Shown piece by piece: positions 1 to 5,834 of a DNA stretch of 14,433 nucleotides; positions within the stretch are counted from its first letter, which is position 1, and each line of letters begins with the position of its first letter. The notes beneath the pieces were generated by a model. It made no database searches. It was given only the letters and a program-made list of their open reading frames with translations, and was not told the origin of the DNA. The stretch lies in NCBI GenBank assembly GCA_002780065.1, contig PEWQ01000028.1, positions 1 through 14,433 of the forward strand, given 5' to 3'. A program made the translations under genes and the position numbers. Source of the stretch: Candidatus Hydrogenedentes bacterium CG07_land_8_20_14_0_80_42_17. GTDB taxonomy: Bacteria; UBA8481.

Positions 1-16
1 AGAGACAATGAAAATA

Positions 17-721
17 TTAATTAGCTGTTGTTCCGTATCCTATAACTCTTTGACGATAAAAATTTTCTGAAACAAGTGAGGATATAGTCACCTGATTTTT
101 TCCGCTCGATGCGTGAATGAATTCTCCGTTTCCAATAAATATTCCAATATGATCAGGATTCCTGAAAAAAACGAGATCCCCCGGTTTTAGTTCATTGCGG
201 GATACATGTCGAACAAAGTAATACATTTCTCTGGCAGTTCTCGGAAGCGAGATACCAATATCTTCAAAAACATATTGGACAAGTCCGGAGCAATCAAAAC
301 CGTTTGGAGAAGTACCGCCCCAAGAGTAACGAGTGCCTAAATATGCCATCGCATGACTTACAACTCGAGCGCGCCAACTTTCATTTTGCTGAAAACTATA
401 AGAACCGATATCCTCATTTTGATTTTCGGATACCTTTTCATTTGATTCCGATGATACCACTTCAATTCTAGCAGCAATGTTTTGCTCACGTCCGGAAATA
501 GAAACATTTCTTTCTGAAGGCAGTGAATTTTGCGAAACCGTATGAGACTTAGTTTCAATCGATTCAAGTTTCAAAGGTATTGGAGAAACTGCGGCAAATG
601 CTTCATTTGATGTGAGAGGCATAGGCTGTATAGAAGGAAATGAGGAAGCAAATGCAGTGCCGACTATCGGCGTTAGAAACAGCGCTGCCCCAAAGATGGG
701 GATCCAGAAAGTCCGTTCCAT
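17..721 (-). CDS. Exported NlpC/P60-family cell-wall peptidase
   Basis: Likely a periplasmic or surface cysteine peptidase that cuts peptide bonds in peptidoglycan (family knowledge). The C-terminal ~120 residues form an NlpC/P60 domain. In numbering from the longest frame (start 805), the nucleophile is C172 in FDCSGLVQYVF, followed by H219 in DHIGIFIG and H231 in FIHASSG, so the triad looks complete. Between the signal sequence and the domain is a ~90-residue Ser/Glu-rich linker with no recognised fold. I chose the ATG at 721 rather than the upstream one at 805. From 721 the protein (234 aa) starts MERTFWIPIFGAALFL, a normal signal peptide ending near AFAS. From 805 it would carry 28 extra Arg/His-rich residues, and the predicted promoter would leave almost no leader. 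The Shine-Dalgarno before 721 is weak (AAAGG, long spacing), so the start is not certain; the family call is strong. It is divergent from the glycosyltransferase pair. Confidence 0.9.
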   Translation of the reverse strand: MERTFWIPIFGAALFLTPIVGTAFASSFPSIQPMPLTSNEAFAAVSPIPLKLESIETKSHTVSQNSLPSERNVSISGREQNIAARIEVVSSESNEKVSENQNEDIGSYSFQQNESWRARVVSHAMAYLGTRYSWGGTSPNGFDCSGLVQYVFEDIGISLPRTAREMYYFVRHVSRNELKPGDLVFFRNPDHIGIFIGNGEFIHASSGKNQVTISSLVSENFYRQRVIGYGTTAN

Positions 722-816
722 CGCAACCGAAAACCTTTTACGGCCTCGATACCCATGATGGACGGAACCAATCCAGATGCGCTTATGCTGGGTTATCCTA
801 CGCATCGGAGCATTTC

Positions 817-844
817 ATATTAGTAAATAAAAATTTGATGTCAA
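817..844 (-). promoter_or_regulatory. Sigma70-type promoter for the NlpC/P60 gene
   Basis: On the - strand there is a perfect -35 TTGACA (844-839), a 16-nt spacer and a -10 TAATAT (822-817). Transcription would begin near 810, giving a leader of about 90 nt before the ATG at 721. This position argues against the ATG at 805 as the start. The call rests on consensus match only. Confidence 0.55.
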
Positions 845-845
845 G

Positions 846-861
846 AAAAAAATATTTTTTT
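846..861. repeat. AT-only 16-bp palindrome between divergent genes
   Basis: Seven A, then TA, then seven T form a perfect 16-bp palindrome in the 806-901 divergent gap, just upstream of the - strand -35 box. It could be a bent or UP-type element for the promoter, or simply low-complexity AT sequence. No strong + strand promoter is visible in this gap; TGTAAT at 880-885 is a possible -10 for the rightward gene but lacks a convincing -35. Confidence 0.3.
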
Positions 862-901
862 CCACAGGTGAATAAATAGTGTAATCTTTTTCAGAATATA
901 G

Positions 902-2098
902 ATGCCGGAACAAAAAAATAATATGAAAAAAATTTTATTGCTTCATTTAATTTCGTGGCTGGTTGTTATTATTTCAATTTTTATTCTTTCTTTTTTTTAT
1001 CTTCATCGCTCTGATTTATTTCTTTGGGATTTTCGTCTTTATTACTCTGCCGGTCTTGCATTAAATAGCGGAGTAAATCCTTATGACAGCACTGAACTAT
1101 CACGGTTCACAACATTTGCGGAATACTTTCCATGCGCTTATCATTATCTAGTTCTAAACTTTTACCGTTTGCTGGCAGTTCTTTCCATCTCACATGCGAT
1201 GCTGGTCTTCCAATTATGCAAATTGATAGCGCTTTTACTCTTGATTCTAATGTGGCTCAAATTGTTTCCAAAATTAAAAAAGGAGGTCTTCTTTCCGTTT
1301 GCAGTTCTCTTTGGATTCAATGCCGCACTGATACTTGATCTCCGTTCAGGAAACATTTCTCTTTTTGAGACTCTTCTTATAACCTCCGGCTTACTGGCGT
1401 TTAATGCCGGAAAATATCGTCTCTTCTCTTTGCTGATTGTTTGCGCCGCTATGATTAAACTTTCACCTATTATTTTTCTTTGCATGCTCATCTTTGCTGA
1501 TGAACGCAGAGCATGGCGCTGGGGAGCTTTGGCGGCATTTTCGTTCTTCGTTTTATTGGCTTCACCAATCCTAATTTCTATGGATTATATTACAGGGTTT
1601 ATTTCCAATGCGCAGGCAATTGTTGATGAACGCGGAGCATATTGCCCTGCTACACTTCCGCTCATCAGAGATTTATTCAAGATAAATTCCATTACAGATT
1701 TATTCTATCCTAATTCTTTTTTTATTTTAATTGTGGTGGCTGTTTCTGGAACATGGATTTACTTTTCAAACAGAATAAAAAAAGATCGGATAAAACTGAT
1801 TTGCTTTTCTCTGCTCTCTTATGCATTAATTCATCCACGATTCAAAGACTACAGCTATATGCTTTTAATCGGCCCGATTTATTTTATAATTTCAAACATT
1901 AGTGATCGAAGAATAAAGTTATTTGGAATTATTCTTTTGATTCTTCCTGTCCGCATTTTCTTTTTCTCAGAAGTGAAGAATTATTTCGATATAGTCAGCG
2001 AGTATTATCCGTGGCTATTATTGCTAACCGCTTATCTTGGATTTATTTATTTCGAAATTAAAGGGAAATGGTTGAAGTATGAACTTGGTGTTAGATGA
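902..2098 (+). CDS. GT87-like (DUF2029) integral membrane glycosyltransferase
   Basis: Probable GT-C fold glycosyltransferase of the inner membrane that would use polyprenyl-phosphate-linked sugar on the periplasmic face (family knowledge; acceptor unknown). About ten hydrophobic segments are visible, the first at residues 11-33. The first periplasmic loop has WDFRLYYSAGLALNSGVNPYD (residues 42-62 region), the typical DUF2029 opening with a candidate catalytic Asp at 43. Later family-like blocks are RSGNISLFETLLI (148-160), AAMIKLSPIIF (182-192) and HPRFKDYSYMLL (311-322). Length (398 aa) is normal for the family. An alternative start is the Met at residue 8 (923); neither start has a good Shine-Dalgarno. 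The stop overlaps the next start by ATGA, so the two genes are probably translationally coupled. It is rich in Phe, Leu and Ile, as expected for a polytopic membrane protein. Confidence 0.8.
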   Translation: MPEQKNNMKKILLLHLISWLVVIISIFILSFFYLHRSDLFLWDFRLYYSAGLALNSGVNPYDSTELSRFTTFAEYFPCAYHYLVLNFYRLLAVLSISHAMLVFQLCKLIALLLLILMWLKLFPKLKKEVFFPFAVLFGFNAALILDLRSGNISLFETLLITSGLLAFNAGKYRLFSLLIVCAAMIKLSPIIFLCMLIFADERRAWRWGALAAFSFFVLLASPILISMDYITGFISNAQAIVDERGAYCPATLPLIRDLFKINSITDLFYPNSFFILIVVAVSGTWIYFSNRIKKDRIKLICFSLLSYALIHPRFKDYSYMLLIGPIYFIISNISDRRIKLFGIILLILPVRIFFFSEVKNYFDIVSEYYPWLLLLTAYLGFIYFEIKGKWLKYELGVR

Positions 2099-3834
2099 TT
2101 AATTTTTCATACAAGAGAATTGAAAAACATGTCGGAGCTCTGGCGCTTTTCTCTTTGATATCGTCGTTCTGGCTCTTTCCACTTTCCTTTCATATATTTG
2201 AGTGCCTGCCTGCAGGTCATGACTCATGGCTTTTTCTCTGGAACTTTTGGTGGACAGGAAAGGCACTCTTTGAACTTCACATCTCGCCGTTTTTTTGCGA
2301 CTACGTATTCTATCCTGTTGGAGTTTCTCTTTACTTTCATGCGGCAACTCCTTTAAATTCTCTTGTCGGATTTGCAGTTCAAACTCTGTCTACTCCGGCT
2401 TTCGCATTCAATTTCATTTTTGTTTCCTCTTTCATCCTGTCCGGCTATTTTGCGTTTCTGCTCGCTTATAGACTGACTGGAAGCTCTATCGCCGGACTCT
2501 TTGCCGGATACATATATGCCTTTTCTCCGTTTAGGTTTTCTCATATCGATCAGCTTGAACATCTTTCGACTCAATGGCCGGCTCTTTTGGCTTTTACTCT
2601 TTTTCTTCTTATCGAAAAAAAGACGATTTCAATCTCGATTCTTGCCGCAATTTCTTTTTCGGCGGTTTTTTATACGAACATTTATTACGGAGTTTTTTCC
2701 TCGGTAATGGTTTTATGTTTTTTCTTTTACGACTTCTTTTTCGTAAAGGATGAAAGAAAAAAAACGGTTCGAGTATGGATTATTTTTGCCGCGGCTTCTT
2801 CTCTTTTATGCGGACCTTTCGTATGGAAAATGCTTGAACTCGCCGGTGAGCAAGGACGTTTCATCGTGCCTATGTGGGTGAAGTCTGCTCAGTCTCTCGA
2901 TCTTTTAATGCTTATTACTCCAAGCCTCAATAATCCTTTTGTAGCAGATAACTATTTCCTTGAGAAAATTTATCTCTCATTTACTGCAGGAGAAAAGATA
3001 GGCTATTTAGGAATCAGTGTCATATTGCTTTCGATTTATGGGCTCGTAAAAAAAAGAGATAAACTATTTATTTTTGTTTTCGCTATGAGTTCGATCTTTG
3101 TTATTTTGGCGCTGGGACCGTTTCTTCACGTAGGAGGATTGGTGAAATGTTTTGGGTTTCCGGTGCCGTTGCCTCAACTTGCATTGCAGATATTGCCGGG
3201 CATAGGTGAAGCCAGAGTTCCTGCACGATACTTGAGCATTGCTATGATTTTTATTTCTTTGTCTGCGGCGCATGGAATCTCGGAATTATTGAGAAGCAAT
3301 TTAAAATATAAACGCATAGTAATTTTTATTTCTGCATTGGTTTTAATATTAGAATTTTGGAATAAACCTTTAGATTTGGTTCAACCTCGAACTCCTGCTT
3401 GGTGCAGAATACTTGCGTCTGACCCCCGCGACTGCTCTGTAATCGATTTGCCTTTGCAAATATCCGAAGAACCTGCCGAATGGTGGAAATCAGTAGATCC
3501 CGCAACTGACCACGGCTGGCTTCAAACGCTCTACAACAAGAGAACTTTGACAGGGACGCTTTCGCATACTGCTCTGACTAAAAGTAATTTTCTTTTTTTA
3601 TTGAACTCGAAGATCGTTTCGCAACTGTCTGAGATTACAAAAAACGAATTGACGCATTCAGATGCTGAGCGCGAATTACAGCGGTTGAGATTAACCTATT
3701 TTATTCTGCATAAAGATATCTACTTGAGAATTGGAGAAGATAAATTGAAGAGAGACAAAGCAATAATTGAAGATGAATTATTTGGAAGAAAAATATATGA
3801 GGACGATGAATTTATGATTTTTAAGAGGGAATGA
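2095..3834 (+). CDS. Large GT-C-like membrane protein, putative glycosyltransferase
   Basis: A 579-residue polytopic protein with roughly ten to twelve hydrophobic segments over residues 12-410 and a soluble C-terminal part (about 411-579). Early in the first loop is AGHDSWLFLWNFWWTG (residues 40-55) followed by FYPVGVSLYFHAATPLNSL (72-90), and then SPFRFSHIDQLEHLSTQWPAL (144-164 region). Such acidic and His-containing loops are typical of uncharacterised GT-C proteins in bacterial genomes. The C-terminal region has VIDLPL, LRLTYFILH and KIYEDDEFMIFK, the usual tail pattern of these proteins. It starts within the stop of the GT87-like gene (ATGA), so both probably act in one pathway, perhaps adding sugars to a lipid, exopolysaccharide or protein. 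The substrate cannot be read from the sequence, and assignment to a specific GT family is uncertain. Confidence 0.7.
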   Translation: MINFSYKRIEKHVGALALFSLISSFWLFPLSFHIFECLPAGHDSWLFLWNFWWTGKALFELHISPFFCDYVFYPVGVSLYFHAATPLNSLVGFAVQTLSTPAFAFNFIFVSSFILSGYFAFLLAYRLTGSSIAGLFAGYIYAFSPFRFSHIDQLEHLSTQWPALLAFTLFLLIEKKTISISILAAISFSAVFYTNIYYGVFSSVMVLCFFFYDFFFVKDERKKTVRVWIIFAAASSLLCGPFVWKMLELAGEQGRFIVPMWVKSAQSLDLLMLITPSLNNPFVADNYFLEKIYLSFTAGEKIGYLGISVILLSIYGLVKKRDKLFIFVFAMSSIFVILALGPFLHVGGLVKCFGFPVPLPQLALQILPGIGEARVPARYLSIAMIFISLSAAHGISELLRSNLKYKRIVIFISALVLILEFWNKPLDLVQPRTPAWCRILASDPRDCSVIDLPLQISEEPAEWWKSVDPATDHGWLQTLYNKRTLTGTLSHTALTKSNFLFLLNSKIVSQLSEITKNELTHSDAERELQRLRLTYFILHKDIYLRIGEDKLKRDKAIIEDELFGRKIYEDDEFMIFKRE

Positions 3835-3868
3835 GCAGAAATGTTCAAAAAGTTAATTTATTGAGATA

Positions 3869-3897
3869 TTGATTTTTATGCGGCAATTGTTTTTAAT
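3869..3897 (+). promoter_or_regulatory. Candidate sigma70-type promoter for the Tad gene run
   Basis: In the 3835-3964 gap there is TTGATT (3869-3874), a 17-nt spacer and TTTAAT (3892-3897). Transcription would begin near 3904, about 60 nt before the TTG start of the TadG-like gene. No terminator hairpin is visible after the glycosyltransferase stop at 3834, so read-through from upstream is also possible. Confidence 0.4.
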
Positions 3898-3952
3898 ATA
3901 GATATAGCCGTGCATACGGAGATGGAGCGGTTGATTATGTTGTTGAAGAGCA

Positions 3953-3958
3953 AAGGAG
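3953..3958 (+). promoter_or_regulatory. Strong ribosome binding site deciding a TTG start
   Basis: AAGGAG lies 6 nt before the TTG at 3965. No in-frame ATG is suitably placed nearby, and the TTG gives a lysine-rich N-terminus followed directly by a membrane segment, so the site supports TTG as the true start. Confidence 0.7.
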
Positions 3959-3964
3959 TGAGCA

Positions 3965-4753
3965 TTGAAAAAAGCGAAGACCTCACGGATTGTCGGGGTA
4001 CTTATACTTTTATTAATTCTTTTCGGGCTGAGCTTGGATTTTTGGCGAGCCAGCCGAGCTAAAAACGATATAGAACTAAAAGTAAAAAAAGCTGTAGAAG
4101 AGGCGGCAATGTATCTTCCTTACAGACCACACGAAGCTGTTCAGGCCGGTTTGAGTGCTTTGGAGTCAATGAAGATTAATTCGGATCCTGGCAGTGTAAC
4201 CGTTACGCCCGACGGTTATGCTCTTAAAATTTCGATTTATTCCGACGTTCCTTCTTTCTTTTCATGGATCATAGGTTTTTCAAAGATACGCTTCAAAGCA
4301 GAGAAAGAGGCAAGAATAGAGGTTGACGGTGCGGCGCCGTGCGATGAAGTTTCGGCGGATCAGGTTCTATTTGGAATAGTACCGGAAGCACCGGTTTCTT
4401 TTGACAGAGATATAACTATAGAAAGAGGCAGAGACAAATCTAATCGAGCTTTCGATATTTCTGGTAAGGCAATGCTTAAGGTTGGAGATAAACCCGTTCT
4501 GAAAGAAATTGCTTCTTTCGAAAAAATTGCATTGCATGACAGAACGATTGCGGTTATTTTATCTAGGCGTGGAGAGCTAGAACCGGAGATTTTGGGGTTT
4601 GGAGCTCTTGAGATTATAGGAACGGATTCGGAAGGAAATTTACGCGCGCGTTTCATTCAGTCGCAGGTGGAAGGCGATCCGAAGGTATTGCTTTCCAAAG
4701 AACATGATTTTGGATTGAGGCGCGGGGGAACACCGAGAGCGGTAATAAATTGA
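3965..4753 (+). CDS. TadG-like pseudopilin-type protein (putative)
   Basis: Membrane-anchored protein of the Tad apparatus, most likely a TadG-type minor component. A single membrane helix (residues about 8-27) is followed by LDFWRASRAKNDIELKVKKA and VEEAAMYL, matching the TadG pattern in which a helix ends in a Asp and runs into an Arg/Lys- and Ala-containing helix. Residues 86-120 (ALKISIYSDVPSFFSWIIGF, then KIRFKAEKEARIEV) match the usual TadE/TadG core of a beta strand, V-P-x-F-F, a loop ending in Gly, and another strand. The remaining ~140 residues are soluble with no recognised domain. There is no G-E-like prepilin peptidase site before the helix, so it is probably not processed as a pilin. 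It starts at TTG behind a strong ribosome binding site and lies directly upstream of CpaB, the secretin and TadZ. Without this context I would only call it a hypothetical membrane-anchored protein. Confidence 0.65.
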   Translation: MKKAKTSRIVGVLILLLILFGLSLDFWRASRAKNDIELKVKKAVEEAAMYLPYRPHEAVQAGLSALESMKINSDPGSVTVTPDGYALKISIYSDVPSFFSWIIGFSKIRFKAEKEARIEVDGAAPCDEVSADQVLFGIVPEAPVSFDRDITIERGRDKSNRAFDISGKAMLKVGDKPVLKEIASFEKIALHDRTIAVILSRRGELEPEILGFGALEIIGTDSEGNLRARFIQSQVEGDPKVLLSKEHDFGLRRGGTPRAVIN

Positions 4754-4766
4754 AAAAACAAGGTGT

Positions 4767-4781
4767 ATCATTCAGAATGAT
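4767..4781 (+). repeat. Weak AT-rich hairpin between the TadG-like gene and cpaB
   Basis: ATCATT and AATGAT form a 6-bp stem with a CAG loop shortly after the stop at 4753. It lacks G-C pairs and a following T run, so it is unlikely to terminate transcription. The rest of the 4754-4838 gap shows only the ribosome binding site for the next gene. Confidence 0.25.
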
Positions 4782-4823
4782 TGAATTATATTTGCCGATA
4801 AGAATGAATAACTTTTATTTTAT

Positions 4824-4830
4824 GAAGGGG
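4824..4830 (+). promoter_or_regulatory. Ribosome binding site supporting the TTG start of cpaB
   Basis: GAAGGGG ends 8 nt before the TTG at 4839. The nearby ATG codons at 4804 and 4822 are in another frame and reach a stop that overlaps the TTG, so TTG is the best start for the coding frame. Confidence 0.6.
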
Positions 4831-4838
4831 ATAAAACC

Positions 4839-5834
4839 TTGAATCCAAAATTGTTGATTATTATTGGAGCAGTTGTCGGAGTATTGTTTCTGTCGGCAAT
4901 TGGCGCGTATTTTTTCATATTTCGTTCTACTCAGCCCGTTGAAGATCCCGCGCTTGCCGCTCAGAAGTTGGATTCTGACAGTGACGGTTATACCGATGTT
5001 GATGAATTAGCTCAAGGAACTGATCCTAAGGATTCAAAACGGTTTCCAGGCTCGCATAAGAATGTTTTATTTGCCAAGCAGGATATTTCAGCAAACATAT
5101 TGATTACCGAAAATATGCTGGATGTAAAAGAGGTTGCGGCAAAGGGAGAAGCGCCCGACGCAACGGTTTTAGATCTGGACCGCGCGAGGGTTGTAGGACA
5201 CATTTCAACTGTCGATATAAAGACGGGAGATTTTGTGGTTGACGCGATGATATTTGGTGGACAGCCAAAACTTGCTTTTCTCGTTCCTCAATATAAACGC
5301 GCAATTTCTTTGAAGTATGATGAGCTTGCGGCAGTCAACGGTCTTATTCAGTTGGGAGATATTGTTGATGTAATCGGTCATTTCAGAGTTCAACGCCGTG
5401 AAGGCTCTCCGATAGATTATACTCGCATTATTGTGCAGAATGCCCGAGTGATTGCGATCGGTCCGAGATTTATTCCGAAATCGGAAGCCGACACATCGCC
5501 CGAAAGTATTCCGACCGGTTTGACCCTTTCTGTTTTTCCTCATGAAGCCGAGCGGCTTATCTGGGCTGAGAATTATTTAAGCGGTGGAGCGTTGGGCGCT
5601 CGACTTGTTCTTGCATTGAAATCTCCGATGAACAGCGCTCAAGAGAATACTGCCGGAGTTTTAGACAATACGTTAATTGGGAAAGACATAATAGCAGATC
5701 CAAGAGCAATAGAAATTTATCATGGAACAAAATACGGCGGAGTAGCGAGATTTGGAAGACCTGACGATGAGAGAATGGGATTGAATAAATTAGAAGGCTC
5801 TCAGTTGGCTCCTCAGACTGGAGTAGGACAATGA
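4839..5834 (+). CDS. cpaB: CpaB/RcpC Tad pilus assembly protein with calcium-binding-type insert
   Basis: Periplasmic Tad assembly factor thought to work with the secretin (family knowledge). An N-terminal anchor (residues 4-28) is followed by an Asp-rich motif, then a SAF domain (about 74-140: VLFAKQDISANILITENML ... VVGHISTVDIKTGDFV) and an RcpC/CpaB domain (about 145-262: KRAISLKYDELAAVNGLI, QLGDIVDVIG, IIVQNARVIAIG, LTLSVFPHEAERLIWAENY, GALGARLVLALK). That order is diagnostic for CpaB. The odd part is residues 45-65, DSDSDGYTDVDELAQGTDP plus KD, which fit a thrombospondin type 3 or EF-hand-like calcium loop and are not part of an ordinary CpaB. The last ~65 residues form a poorly conserved tail. 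It starts at TTG and overlaps the secretin start by ATGA, so dosage of the two is probably coupled. Confidence 0.88.
   Translation: MNPKLLIIIGAVVGVLFLSAIGAYFFIFRSTQPVEDPALAAQKLDSDSDGYTDVDELAQGTDPKDSKRFPGSHKNVLFAKQDISANILITENMLDVKEVAAKGEAPDATVLDLDRARVVGHISTVDIKTGDFVVDAMIFGGQPKLAFLVPQYKRAISLKYDELAAVNGLIQLGDIVDVIGHFRVQRREGSPIDYTRIIVQNARVIAIGPRFIPKSEADTSPESIPTGLTLSVFPHEAERLIWAENYLSGGALGARLVLALKSPMNSAQENTAGVLDNTLIGKDIIADPRAIEIYHGTKYGGVARFGRPDDERMGLNKLEGSQLAPQTGVGQ
4971..5033 (+). other. Thrombospondin type 3-like calcium-binding motif in CpaB
   Basis: Codons 45-65 encode D-S-D-S-D-G-Y-T-D-V-D-E-L-A-Q-G-T-D-P-K-D. Acidic side chains at 45, 47, 49, 53 and 56 have the spacing of a DxDxDGxxDxxE calcium loop, and the G-T-D-P end is typical of bacterial thrombospondin type 3 repeats. 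It sits between the membrane helix and the SAF domain. Confidence 0.65.

Noticed and set aside
640-879. 79-residue + strand frame over the NlpC/P60 gene start and divergent gap
   Set aside because: It overlaps the signal peptide region on the opposite strand, has no ribosome binding site and a random-looking translation.
1162-1491. 109-residue - strand frame within the GT87-like gene
   Set aside because: Antisense to a membrane protein gene with recognisable family motifs; Ser/Lys-rich translation is the expected shadow of hydrophobic codons.
3922-4062. 46-codon frame starting ATG 3922 that crosses the TadG-like start
   Set aside because: No ribosome binding site, overlaps the better supported frame, and its translation shows no domain or membrane segment.
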